NCBI GenBank assembly: GCA_024291935.2
Contig: CM044322.1
Coordinates: 25,109,405 to 25,173,404, forward strand
DNA length: 64,000 nt
Origin: Okapia johnstoni
Taxonomy: Eukaryota > Chordata > Mammalia > Artiodactyla > Giraffidae
Direction: 5' to 3'
The notes beneath the pieces were generated by a model. It was given only the letters and a program-made list of their open reading frames with translations, had not been told where the DNA came from and made no database searches. Shown here one piece after another: positions 34,791 to 45,999 of this stretch. Within the stretch, counting starts at the first letter, position 1. Each line of letters opens with the position of its first letter. The translations under genes were made by a program, and so were the position numbers.

Positions 34791-35079
34791 GATTCTAAGG
34801 TGATGCTCCTGTATTCAGAGAGCTTTGCAAGTCCTCTGGAGTCCTTCCACTGAGGTATCCTCTCAATCACCCCTTCTCCCTTTTCCCTAAAAATGACCAC
34901 TGTCCCTACCGCTTATGACTATATGCAGTCCCACAAGATGAAACTAAATGGTGTCACCCATGTAATTATATCTGGCTTTGCCTTTCAACCTTGAGACTCC
35001 TCCATGTCTCACTGCATTAGTTCACTTTCAATCCTGTGTATATTCCCTCGTAGGAATACATTCATTTATCATACACTGC

Positions 35080-35275
35080 TGAAAGAATCTGCCTGCAAAA
35101 GCAGGAGATGTGAGAGACATGAGTTCAATCCCTGGGTCAGAAAGATCTCCTGGAGAAGGAAATGGCAATCTACCCCAGTATTATTGCCTGGAATATCTTA
35201 TGGACAGAGGAGCCTGGCAGGCTACAGTCTATGAGGTCTCAAAGAGTCAGACACGACTGAGCGCATGTGTGCATG
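35080..35275 (+). mobile_element. Bov-tA SINE, 5'-truncated
   Basis: Sense copy lacking the GGGCTTCCC head. Ends AGACACGACTGAGCGCATG. Confidence 0.92.
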
Positions 35276-36659
35276 CACACACAGACACACTATTGGTGAA
35301 AATTTGGGTTGTTTCTTATTTGGAACTGTTATGAGTAAAGGATGCTTCTGTGAACATTCTGGTAATATTCTGGTGTACATGGGCGTGCATTCTGCTAGGT
35401 GTGTACCTAGGATAAGGATTGCTAGATCGGAGAGTAGGTGGATGCTCAACTTTAACATGATGTCTGGTAGTTTTCCAATGTGTTTGTACCACTTCCACCA
35501 GTAGTGTATGAGAGTTCCTGTTGCTCTGTACCTTTGCCAATACTTGGGATTGTCAGTGTAAAGTTTTGGCAATTATGGGGGTTGTGTATTAGAGTTTCTT
35601 TTTGATTTTATTTTGCTTTTCCCAATGAATAATGGGGATAAGCATCTTTTCATACAGGTCATTTTAAATACCCCCTTTACGAAGTGCTTGTCAGAATCTC
35701 TTGTTTGTGTTTTAATTGAGTTCTTTGTCTTGTTGATTTAAAGTAGTTATTTCTATAATATCATGAGAATAGAAATCTTCTCTTGGCTACCGATGTCTTA
35801 TTATCAATTTTTCCTTATGGCTAGTGCTTTTTGTGTCCTGTTTAAGAAGTCATTTCCCACCCTAATGTCAAAAAGATACTCTTTATCATTGTCAGAAAGT
35901 TTCAATTTCACATTGGAGTCTACAATCCATCTAATAATTGCCTTCTGTGTACGGTGTGAGGTTGCGGTCAAATTTAATTTTTTCCCCCACATGGATTTCC
36001 ATTAATTGAGTACCATTGAGCATCTCCACTGCTCCGGAGTCAACCTTTGAACCCTTTATTCTCATCTGTTGGTCCATTTGGACATCCTTGGGTCAATATC
36101 GTGCTCTCTTAATTACTGAAGCTAAACGTCCATCTGGATAATGTGGTAGAGCATGTCCTCTCATTAGTGGTAGTCTTCTTCAAGAGATTTTGGTCCTTTG
36201 CCTTTTCAATTAAATTATGGGATCAGTTTTTCAATTCTCACAGGAAATTTGTTCAAATTTTAATCAGATCATAGGTCATTTTGGGGAGAATTGGGAGTTT
36301 TTACAACATCAAATCATTATATCCGTAGCTCAATTAGCTGTATTTCTTCATTTGTTTAGGTTTCTTTACTTTCTCTCCATCTTTTATAGTTTTCTGTAGA
36401 GTGTTCTCTTTCATTAGATTTATTCCTATTAGTTATTTGATACATTCCAATGCTATTATATTTTAAAAATTTTGTTTTCTGTTTTATATATAGAAATACA
36501 ATTTGGTATTTTATATATACCTTCCAGATGATAACCTTGTTGAATTTATTCTAGTAATTTTTCTGTAGTCCTGTTTTTGAATTTTCTACAACAATCTTGT
36601 TGTGCAAATAGAGGCAGTTTTATTTTTTCTATTTCAAACCCCGGATCGCAATCTCTCAC

Positions 36660-36782
36660 TTTTTTTTCTTTGGCCACACTATGTGACCTGTGGGATCTTA
36701 GCTTCCTGACAAGGGATGGAGCCCTCACGCTCTGTATTGGGAGCGTGGAGTCTTATCCATTGGACCTCCAGGAAAGTCTCCA
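36660..36782 (-). mobile_element. CHR-type SINE
   Basis: Antisense: TTTGGCCACACTATGTGACC ... ATTGGACCTCCAGGAAAG. Confidence 0.9.
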
Positions 36783-37682
36783 TCAAATCTCTTTCCTTTT
36801 TTTTTTTTTTTTTTTTTACTTCTAGTGTAATGTTGAGTAAAAGTGATAATCGTGGCCATTCTTTCATTCTTGATCGTCAATATTTTACCATTATGCATAA
36901 TGTTTTCTATGGGCTTTTTTTTTCCTGAGTTGAATTTGTGGCCTTTTATTTATTTAGCTATTTCAGTCCATATCCTGGCTGGGAGGAGACTGCTTAGATT
37001 TTTTTACATAATCAACATTATATTTTAGAGCAGTTTTAGGTTCACAGCAGAACTGAGAGGAAGTTACAGAGATTTTTCCATGTGCCCTATGTGCCGCCCC
37101 CCCGTCCCCCGCCATGTATGGTCTCTATTATCAGCATCCTGCACCATAGCAGTATATTTGTTACAATTGATGAACCTACACTGACATGTCATTATCATCC
37201 AGAGTCCATAGTTTACATCAAGGCTCACTCTTGGTGTTGTACATTCTATAGATTTGGACAACGTTTTAATGATATATATTTGCTATTACAGTGTCTTGAA
37301 GAGTATTTTCATTGCCCTGAAAATCCTCTGTGTTCTGACTCTTCATCCCTCTTCATGGGATTTTTAATGCTCTTTCTCAGATAAAGGAAGAGCTTTCTTT
37401 TTATTCCTTTGACATTTTTTTGAGAATTGAAATAAAGTCTGGTGTAGGGAAAAATTTTGTGATGGTCCATTTTTTTTAAAACAGGATGTGTATTTGGCAG
37501 TTGTTGGGCTTAATGATCTGTATACGTCCATTGGTCAATATGTTAACTATGTTCAGTTTTTCTGTTTTTTTACTCATTGTACATTTTTAAATTTTTCCTT
37601 ACAGATAATCAGTTCTTTGCATTATGTTTTGAGGCTTCTTGAATAGCTTATTTTCTTATTATGTTAAGACATTTTTGGTTGC

Positions 37683-37947
37683 CGCTGCTGCTAAGTCGCT
37701 TCAGTTGTGTCCGACTCTGTGCGACCCCATAGACGGCAGCCCACCAGGCTCCACCATCCCTGGGATTCTCCAGGCAAGAACACTGGAGTGGGTTGCCATT
37801 TCCTTCTCCAATGCATGAAAGTGAAAAGTGAAGTCGCTTAGTCGTGTCCGACTCCTAGCGACCCCATGGACTGCAGCCTACCAGGCTCCTCTGTCCATGG
37901 GATTTTCCAGGCAAGAGTAGTGGAGTGGGGTGCCATTGCCTTCTCCA
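37683..37947 (-). mobile_element. Bov-A2 SINE (dimer)
   Basis: Two antisense Bov-A units. Perfect 10-bp duplication TTTTGGTTGC at 37673-37682 and 37948-37957. Confidence 0.95.
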
Positions 37948-38011
37948 TTTTGGTTGCTAGAATTGCTTATTTGTTCTTTGAGTCTATTTTGACTGATAGC
38001 AACAGAGATAC

Positions 38012-38228
38012 GGGCTTTCCAGGTGGCTCAGTGGTAAAGAATCTGCTTGCCAATGCAGGAGACTCAGGTTTGATTTCTGGGTAAGGAAGATCCCCTGGAG
38101 AAGGAAATGGTAACCCACTCCAGTATTCTTGCCTGGAGAATCCCATGGACAGAGAAGGCTGGCAGGCTACAGTGCATGGGGTCACAAGAGAGTCAGACAC
38201 TACTTAGCGACTAAACAAATACAACAAT
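38012..38228 (+). mobile_element. Bov-tA SINE
   Basis: Sense copy. Duplication AGAGATAC at 38004-38011 and 38229-38236. Confidence 0.95.
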
Positions 38229-38478
38229 AGAGATACACCAGCCTTCTTGTCAGTTTCTTTTTTTCCCTGACATTTTGGATAGATTATTTTCATGTTCATT
38301 TCCCCCCTCTATTATTCTGCTTGTCTGCTCTTTTACTATACATACTTTCAGTGGTTATACTATGGGTCACAACATACTTTCTTGACTATAGAAATTGATA
38401 GTCCTATTTTTTTTCCTGGAAAATGCAAGAATCTTAGAACTTTCTATTTCTGTTTATCCTGTCTCAATTTCTCTGCCC

Positions 38479-38640
38479 TTTTTTTTAAGTGAAAACTTTT
38501 ATTTTATATTGGAATATAGCTTATTAATGATGCTGTGATAGTTTTAGAGGCAGAGCAGAGTGACTTAGCCATATATAACATGTATCCATTCTCCTGCAAA
38601 CTCCTTTCCCATCCAGGCTGCCACATAACATTGTACACTG
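38479..38640 (-). mobile_element. Ruminant L1 3' UTR fragment
   Basis: TTTTATATTGGAATATAGC followed by ACATGTATCCATTCTCC resembles the antisense L1_BT-type 3' UTR, diverged. Confidence 0.6.
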
Positions 38641-38783
38641 TCTCAGCTTCTAAGCTGTTTTGCTCCGTATTTTATTTCAATGGATATTTTCAACCCTATT
38701 GTGCATTTTAATATATTAATATATAATAAATTACTCTTAATCATTAATCATTATACATTTGTGTGATATTACATGTTAATATT

Positions 38784-40501
38784 GTTGTTGTTCAGTTCAG
38801 TTCAGTTCAGTCACTCAGTTGTGTCCGACTCTTTGTGACCCCATGAATTGCAGCATTCCAGGCCTCTCTGTCCATCACCAACTCCCGGAGTTTACCCAAA
38901 CTCATGTCCATCGAGTCAGTGATGCCATCCAACCATCTCATCCTCTGTCATCCCCTTCTCCTCCTGCCCCCAATCTTTCCCAGGATTAGGGTCTTTTCCA
39001 ATGAGTCAACTCTTCACATGAGGTGGCCAAAGTATTGGAGTTTCAGCTTCAACATCAGTCCTTCCAATGAACACCCAGGACTGATCTCCTTTAGGATGGA
39101 TTGATTGGATCTCCTTGCAGTCCAAGGGACTCTCAAGAGTCTTCTCCAACACCACAGTTCAAAAGCATCAATTCTGTGGCACTCAGCATTCTTCACCGTC
39201 CAACTCTCACATCCATACATGACCACTGGAAAAATCATAGCCTTGACTAGACGGACTTTTGTTGGCAAAGTAATGTCTCTGCTTTTAAATATGCTATCTA
39301 AGTTGGCCATAACCTTCCTTCCAAGGAGTAAGTGTCTTTTAGTTTCATGGCTGCAATCATCATCAGCAGTGATTTGGGAGCCCCAAAAAATAAAGTCTGA
39401 CACTGTTTCCATTGTTTCCCCATCTGTTTCCCATGAAGTGATGGGACCAGATGCCATGATCTTAGTTTTCTGAACGTTGAGCTTTAAGCCAACTTTTTCA
39501 CTCTCCTCTTTCACTTTCATCAAGAGGCTCTTTGGTTCTTCTTCACTTTCTGCCATATGGGTGGTGTCATCTGCATATCTGAGGTTATTGATATTTCTCC
39601 CAGCAATCTTGATTCCAGCTTGTGTTTCTTCCAGCCCAGCATTTCTCATGATGTACTCTGCATATAAGTTAAATAAGCAGGGTGACAATATACAGCCTTG
39701 TCGTACTCCCTTTCCTATTTGGAATCAGTCTGTTGTTCCATGTCCAGTTCTAACTGTTGCTTCCTGACCTGCATACAGGTTTCTCAAGAGACAGGTCAGA
39801 TGGTCTGGTATTCCCATCTCTTTCAGAATTTTCCACAGTTTATTGTGATCCACACAGTCAAAGGCTTTGGCATAGTCAATAAAGCAGAAATAGATGTTTT
39901 CCTGGAACTCTCTTGCTTTTTTGATGATCCAGCGGATATTGGCAATTTGATCTCTGGTTCCTCTGCCTTTTCTAAAACCAGCTTGAACATCTGGAAGTTC
40001 ACGGTTCACATATTGCTGAAGCCTGGCTTGGAGAATTTTGAGCATTACTTTACTAGCGTGTGAGATGAGTGCAATTGTGCGGTGGTTTGAGCATTCTTTG
40101 GCATTGCCTTTCTTGGGGATTGGGAGGAAAACTGACCTTTTCCAGTCCTGTGGCCACTGCTGAGTTTTCCAAATTTGCTGGCATATCGAGTGCAGCACTT
40201 TCACAGCATCATCTTTCAGGATTTGAAATAGCTCAACTGGAATTCCATCACCTCCACTAGCTTTGTTCGTAGTGATGCTTCCTAAGGCCCACTTGACTTC
40301 ACCTTCCAGGATGTCTGGCTCTAGGTGAGTGATCACACCATCGTGATTATCTGGGTCATGAAGATCTTTTCTGTACAGTTCTTCTGTGTATTCTTGCCAC
40401 CTCTTCTTAATATCTTCTGCTTCTGTTAGGTCCCTACCATTTCTGTCCCTTATCAAGCCCATTTTTGCATTAAATGTTCCCTTGGTATCTCTAATTTTCT
40501 T
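38784..40501 (-). mobile_element. BovB LINE copy A (young, long)
   Basis: Antisense BovB of ~1.7 kb with a (TTCAG)n-type tail at 38,790-38,810. It reaches up to the KKIRDTKGTF position of ORF2. The best preserved BovB in the window. The first ~12 bp (GTTGTTGTTCAG) match the 3' end of older BovB copies and may belong to copy B instead. Confidence 0.93.
39014..40500 (-). pseudogene. BovB (RTE-type) reverse transcriptase, near-intact
   Basis: One frame carries the RT core in order: LTEAEDIKKRWQEYTEEL, SGGDGIPVELF, IPKKGNAKECSNHRTIAL (fingers), the motif A block FIDYAKAFDCVDHNKLW near 39,870, RQGCILSPCLFNLYAEY, then NLRYADDTTHMAESEEE (motif C) near 39,570. Both catalytic aspartate sites survive. 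The frame is broken by a TGA at 39725-39727, where the family has tryptophan, and by a TGA at 39014-39016, where it has arginine. The N-terminal endonuclease is absent because of 5' truncation. Not a host gene. Confidence 0.93.
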
Positions 40502-41294
40502 AGTAGCTAAGTCATGTCCGACTCTTTGCAGCCCCATGAACTGCAGAATACCAGGCTTCCCTGTCCTTTACTATCTCCCAGAGTTTGCTCAAACTCATGT
40601 CTATTGAGTCAGTGATGCCATCCAACCATCTCATCCTCTGTCGCCCCCTTCTCCTCTTGCCCTCAATCATTCCCAGCATAAGGGTCTTTTCCGATGAGTT
40701 AGCTCTTCATATCAGGTGGCCAAAGTATTGAAGCTTCAGCATCAGTCTTTCCAATGAATATTCAGGGTTGATTTCCTTTAGGATTGACTGGTTTGATCTG
40801 CTTGCTATCCAAGGGATTCTCAAAAGTCTTCTCCAACACCACAGTTTGAAATCATTAATTCTTTGGTGCTCAGCCTTCTTTATGGTCCAAATCTTACATC
40901 TGTACATGACTATTGGAAAAACCATAGCTTTGACTACATAAAATTTTGTCAACAAAGTAATGTCTCTGCTTTTTAATATGCTGTCTAGATTTGTCATAGC
41001 TGTTCTTCCAAGAAGCAAATGTCTTTTAATTTTGTGGCTGCAGTCACCATCTGCAGTGATCTTGGAGCCCAAGAAAATGAAATTAGATACCAGTTCCAGT
41101 TTTCCCCCATCTATTTGCCATGAAGTGTTAGGATTGAATGCCATGATCTTTGTATTTTGAATGTTGAGTTTTAAGCCATCTTTTTCGCTCTCTTCTTTTG
41201 CTTTCATCAAGAAGCTCTTTAGTTCCTCTTAACTTTCTGCCATTAAGGTGGTATCCTCTGCATATCTCAGGTTATTGATATTTCTCCTGGCAAT

Positions 41295-41371
41295 TTTTTT
41301 AAATTTATTTTTTAATTGAAAGATAATTGCTTTACAGAATTTTGTTGTTTTCTGTCAAATGTCAACGTGAA
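41295..41371 (-). mobile_element. 77-bp ruminant L1 3' end inside BovB
   Basis: Antisense of the same L1 terminus seen at 20,530-20,597 (TTCTGTCAAATGTCAACGTG; ATAATTGCTTTACAGAATTT), with poly(T) on the left. Perfect 10-bp duplication TCCTGGCAAT at 41285-41294 and 41372-41381. Confidence 0.92.
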
Positions 41372-41498
41372 TCCTGGCAATCTTGATTCCAACTTATGAG
41401 TCATCCAGCCTGGCATTTTGTATGATATGCTCTGCATAGAAGTTAAATAAGCAGGGTAACAATATACAGCCTTGATGTACTCCTTTCCCAATTTGGAA

Positions 41499-41935
41499 TT
41501 TTTAATAGTTTTTTTTTTTTTCCTGTAATTGAGGTCTAATCTTACTGCATTGTGGTCAGAGAAGATGATTGGGATGATTTCAATTTTTTTGAATTTACCA
41601 AGGCTAGATTTATGGCCCAGGATGTGATCTATCCTGGAGAAAGTTCTGTGTGCACTTGAGAAAAAGGTGAAATTGATTGCTTTCGGGTGGAATGTCCTGT
41701 AAATATCAATTAAATCTAACTTGTCTATTGTATCATTTAAAGTTTGTGTTTCCTTGTTAATTTTCTGTTTAGTTGATCTATCCATATGTGTGAATGGGGT
41801 ATTAAAGTCTCCCACTATTATTGTGTTATTGTCAATTTCCCCTTTCATACTTGTTAGTATTTGCCTTACATATTGTGGTGCTCCTATGTTGGGTGCATAT
41901 ATATTTATAATTGTTTTATCTTCTTGGATTGATCC
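41499..41935 (-). mobile_element. L1 endonuclease-domain fragment inside BovB
   Basis: The minus strand encodes the L1 ORF2 endonuclease C-terminal part: VGDFNTP, SRIDHILGHK, SDHNAVRLDLN, then an A-rich KKKKTIKN end. It lies in BovB between perfect 18-bp copies of TCCTTTCCCAATTTGGAA (41481-41498 and 41936-41953). Its 3' end is inside ORF2: no RT, no L1 3' UTR and no terminal poly(A). Confidence 0.92.
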
Positions 41936-42197
41936 TCCTTTCCCAATTTGGAACCAGTCTGGTGTGCCAAGTCCAGTTCTAACTGTTGCTTCTTGACCTG
42001 CTTATAGTTTTCTCAGGAGGCAGATAATGTGGTCTGGTATTTCCATCTCTTTAAGAATATTCCACAGTTGCTATCCACACAGTCAAAGGCTTTAGCATAG
42101 TCAGTGAAGCAGAGTAGATGTTTTTATGGAATTCCCTTGCTTTTTCTATGATCCAATAGATGTTGGCAATTTGATCTCTGGTTCCTCCCTCTTTTCC

Positions 42198-42408
42198 CCA
42201 AGAAAAAGAAATGCAAGAAGGCAAAGTGATTGTCTGAGGAGGCCTTACAAACAGTTGAGAAAAGAAGAGAAGCAAAAGGCAAAGGAGAAATGGCAAGATA
42301 TACCTAACTAAATGCAGAGTTCCAGAGAACAGCAAGGAGAGATATGAAAGCCTTCTTAAGTGAACAATGCAAAGAAATAGAGGAAAGCAATAGAATGGAA
42401 AAGACTAG
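42198..42408 (+). mobile_element. Inverted BovB 5' segment
   Basis: Sense-strand BovB ORF2 text upstream of the RT core (GAAATGCAAGAAGG, GTCTGAGGAGGCC, CAATGCAAAGAAATAGAGG). It is joined head-on to the minus-strand BovB block. The right border is followed at once by ATGTTAATATT (42409-42419), identical to 38773-38783 at the far left border of the BovB nest. Confidence 0.88.
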
Positions 42409-42707
42409 ATGTTAATATTAATTTATATTTATTTTAGACTTAGCTACAATTAGTCTCTTCATTGTTCTTTACACATTCCTACAGCTCTCAGAATTACTTT
42501 TCTTTTTCCTGAAGAAACCGCCTTTAGTATTTTTTTAAACTAGGTCTGCTGATGTTAAATATTCCAAGATTTCTTTGATCTGAAGATGTCTTTAGTTCTC
42601 TTTCATTCTTGAAGGGTATTTTCAGTGGGTGTAGAACTCCCTGTGGCAATTACCTTCTTTTGCCACTTTGGAGGCATCATGCCATTAGCTCCTGGCTTCC
42701 CTAGATT

Positions 42708-43047
42708 CTTTTTTTTTAATTGGAGTATAATTGCTTTACAATGTTGTGTTCGTTTCTGCTGTACAACAGAGTGTATCAGTTATGCGTATACATATATCCC
42801 CTCCCTCTTAAGCCTCCCTCCCTCCCCCATCCCAGTCCTCTAGGTCATCACAGAGCACTGAGCTGAGCTCCCTGTGCTAGACAGCAGGTTCCCACTAGCT
42901 ATCTGTTTTGCGCATGGTTACATATATGTATATGTCAATGCTCTGCTCGCAATTCATCCCACCTTCCCCTTCCCCCACTGTGTCCACATGTCTGTACTCT
43001 ACATATGCATCTCTATTCCTGCCCTGCAAATAGGTTCATCTGTACCT
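42708..43047 (-). mobile_element. Ruminant L1 3' UTR insertion
   Basis: Antisense: TTAATTGGAGTATAATTGC, TCTGCTGTACAACAGAG, CTAGACAGCAGGTTCCCAC. Poly(T) on the left marks the 3' end. 5'-truncated. Confidence 0.88.
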
Positions 43048-44010
43048 AGTTTGTGTTAAAGGCAGATGCAGGTCTGCACCACATCTTTCGAGGTCATTTG
43101 ATCTTTCTTAACCCCTGCTCCAGCTGCTTTTAAGACTTTCTGTGTTGCTGGTTTTCAGTGCATTCCTGTGACATGCCTACAAGTGGTTTTCTTTTTATTT
43201 ATCCTACTTAGGGTTCATTGAGCTTTTTAAATTTCAGTTTTGTCAGCTTTTTCACATACTGTCCATGATCTCTTCTGAGCACTTCTACTCCCTTTCGTCT
43301 CTCTCTAGCATAACAGTTCAGCCCATGTTAGACCTTGTAACTGAATCCCCGCGTCTCATTCTTTCCTCCATCTTTCTCATCCTTTTGTTTCCTCTATCCA
43401 TCATTCTGACTTTCTTCTGTTTTTTCTGGTTCACTAATTCTTTCTACCTGTTTCCAGTATCAATTCAGTTACTTCCTTTTTCAATTCAGTACCTTTTTGT
43501 AGTTTCCATTTCTCTGCCAAACTTCTTTCCCTCATCCCATTTCCCTCTCCATATTGAGCAAACTTGTTATGGTCTGTATGTGATGCTGGAGTTATCTGGA
43601 TTACCTGTGGTTCTCTTTCTATGATCTTTTCCTCACTTTTTGATCATGTTGTCTTTATGATGTCTGTTATTTTTCTCAAACCTACAGAAAAGCTGCAAGA
43701 ATAGTGTAGAGAACTTTTCTCTCACACTCCATTTGAGAGTATGTAGCAGACATCATGCTCCTTCACTCCCAAATATTTTAGAGTGTACTTCATACCTGTC
43801 AAGGATATTCTCATTGAACCATAGTGTAGCCATAAAGCACAAGGAATTAACATTGATCCATCATTACCATATAATCTATAGACTGCACTCAAGTTTTATT
43901 AGAATAATTCAGGATCCAGATTGCATTTGGTGGCCTCACCTCTTTAGTTGCTTTCCATATGGAATAATTCATCAGGTTTTCCTTTTGTGATGTTGCTGCT
44001 TTTGAAGATT

Positions 44011-44320
44011 GTTATCATTATTCAGTCGCTAAGTCGTGCCCAACTCTTTGCAACCCCATGGACTACAGCATGCCAGTCTCTCCTGTCCTTCATTATCTCC
44101 TGGAGTTTGCTCAGCTTCATGTCCATTGAGTTGGTGATGCTATCTAGCCATCTCATCCTCTGCCTTCCCCTTCTCCTTTTGCCTTCAGTCTTTGCCAGCA
44201 TCAGAGTCTTTTCTAATGAGTCAGCTCTTCACATCCTGAAGCTCTTAGCGTTAGAACTTCAGCTTCAGCATCAGTCTTTCCAGTGAATATTCACAGTTGA
44301 TTTCCTTTAGGATTTACTGG
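44011..44320 (-). mobile_element. BovB LINE 3' end
   Basis: Antisense BovB. Perfect 10-bp duplication TTTGAAGATT at 44001-44010 and 44321-44330. Confidence 0.94.
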
Positions 44321-45159
44321 TTTGAAGATTACAGGGCAGTTTCTCATTTTATCTGATTTCCTCATGTTTAGATTCATGTGATATATCTTTGTTGGTATTA
44401 TTGCAGATGTGATGCTGAGTTTGTCCATTGCATCCTCTTGAATGGTACGTGATTTTGGTTTACTAATAATATGAACTTTGGTCACTTGATTAAGATGACT
44501 TCTTAATTAGGTTTTCCCCAATGTAAGGCCTCTCCTTTTTTTCTCTCTGCAAGTAATAAATGTGTTATGGGGACATAGTTTGAGACTATAAGTCTATTGT
44601 TTTGCATCAAATTTTTATCCACTAGTTTTTGCAGTCATTGATGTTACTTTCCTGAATTATAGCTATGAATGTCTGTCAAATGGCACTTTTCCAATTACAT
44701 CATCTTGAATACATTTATTGGTTGCTATTCTGCCATAAAGAAGAGCTTTCTCTTTCACCTATCTCTCTATAGGTGTATTTGCGTTAAGTGTGTATTTGTT
44801 TATCCATTCATCCATCTGTTTATCTGTATGGACTCATAGATTTCTGTGCAGTGGAGTTAACTTCACTATTATCTTTTTCTTTAATACTCAAATTATCCAT
44901 TATCTCCATTATCTCACTGGCCAGTGAGAGCTCCTTTAAGCTGACTTATGTTTCTTTTTCGAATCTTTCCATCTTTGAGCTTTTCCTTAATTTCTAGATA
45001 AACACGATGTCAAACTTTCCTGTTTTCCTTGCCCCAGCCCTGAAAGCACCCAGCCCTGATATTTTATAGGGAAGAATGATGTTTAGAGCCTACGTCTTGG
45101 TTTTTATGGAGTGTCACTGCTCCCAGGCCCTTCCAGTGAACAGAATTAAGGAATATAGC

Positions 45160-45260
45160 ATATATATATAAACTGACATACTACATATATGCACACATCT
45201 AAATCTAGATTTATCTGTTTTTATATATGTATGTGTATGTGTGTGTGTGTTATGTATGTA

Positions 45261-45293
<33 letters not shown>

Positions 45294-45299
45294 GTGTAT
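45160..45299. repeat. (TA)n/(TG)n microsatellite
   Basis: Alternating TATA, TGTG and TATG blocks, densest at 45,225-45,299. Confidence 0.9.
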
Positions 45300-45460
45300 T
45301 GTTGTTGTTCAATCACTAAGTCATGTCTGACTGTTTATAACCCCATGGACTGTAGCATGCCAGGCTTCCCTGTCCTCCACTATCTCCTGGAGTTTGCTCA
45401 GATTCATGTCCATTGAGTTGATGATGCCATCCAATCATTGCATCCTCTGTGGACCCCCTT
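45300..45460 (-). mobile_element. BovB LINE 3' end, short
   Basis: Antisense, from TTGTTGTTCAATCACTAAG to CATCCTCTGTGGACCCCCTT. Confidence 0.92.
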
Positions 45461-45471
45461 CTCCTTTGTGT

Positions 45472-45683
45472 ATGTATTAAGTTGCTTCAGTCGTGCCTGA
45501 CTCTTTGTAATGCTATGGACTGTAGCCGCCAGGCTCCTCTGTCCACGGAATTCTCCAGGCATGAATACTGGAGTGGGTTGCTATGCCCTCCTCCAGGAGA
45601 TCTTCCTGACTCGGGGATCAAACCTGCATCTCCTGCATTGCAGGCCAATTCTTTACCCAATGAGCCACCGGGGAAACCCTTTC
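45472..45683 (-). mobile_element. Bov-tA SINE
   Basis: Antisense copy inserted in the BovB CCTTCTCCT segment. Duplication CTCCTTTGTGT at 45461-45471 and 45684-45694. Confidence 0.94.
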
Positions 45684-45694
45684 CTCCTTTGTGT

Positions 45695-45906
45695 GTGTGC
45701 TAAATCACTCAGTTGTGTCCAACTCATTGCAATCCCATGGACTGTCAGACTCCTCTGTCTATGAAATTTTCCAGGAAAGAATACTGGAGTGGGTTGCCAT
45801 TTCGTACTCCAGGGAAACTTTCCAACCCAGGGATCGAACCTGCATTTCTTGCATCGCCTACATTAGCAGGAAGATTCTTTACTACTGTGCCACCTGGGAA
45901 GCCCCC
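45695..45906 (-). mobile_element. Bov-tA SINE
   Basis: A second antisense copy immediately after the duplicate target of the first (TGCTAAATCACTCAGTTG ... GCCACCTGGGAAGCCCC). Confidence 0.94.
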
Positions 45907-45914
45907 TTTTCCTT

Positions 45915-45927
45915 TATACATACATAC

Positions 45928-45977
<50 letters not shown>

Positions 45978-45990
45978 ATATGTATATATA
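45915..45990. repeat. (TA)n(TG)n microsatellite
   Basis: CATACATACATATATATA followed by about 17 TG units and TATG tail. Confidence 0.92.
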
Positions 45991-45999
45991 GTATTAATC

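Larger units (their letters stand above)
34800..37470 (-). mobile_element. Ancient L1M LINE fragments
   Basis: Antisense L1M 3' UTR (34,800-35,070 and 36,990-37,440, for example GTTTTAGGTTCACAGCAGAA) and ORF2 text (35,290-36,660). Interrupted by a Bov-tA and a CHR SINE. T-rich tract at 36,799-36,817. Confidence 0.7.
40502..42196 (-). mobile_element. BovB LINE copy B (older)
   Basis: A second antisense BovB in the same orientation, from TAGCTAAGTCATGTCCG to the GTRDQIANI position of ORF2. It is more diverged than copy A (the RT box is YAED instead of YADD) and carries two L1 insertions. Confidence 0.9.
42420..45000 (-). mobile_element. Ancient L1M LINE fragments
   Basis: Antisense old L1 3' region (for example 43,680-44,000 and 44,330-44,700), interrupted by a ruminant L1 3' UTR piece and a BovB. 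Highly diverged. Confidence 0.55.

Noticed and set aside
39725..40537. 270-codon minus-strand open frame as a possible host gene
   Set aside because: It is the BovB reverse transcriptase (LTEAEDIKKRW, FIDYAKAFDCVD) and part of a truncated LINE.
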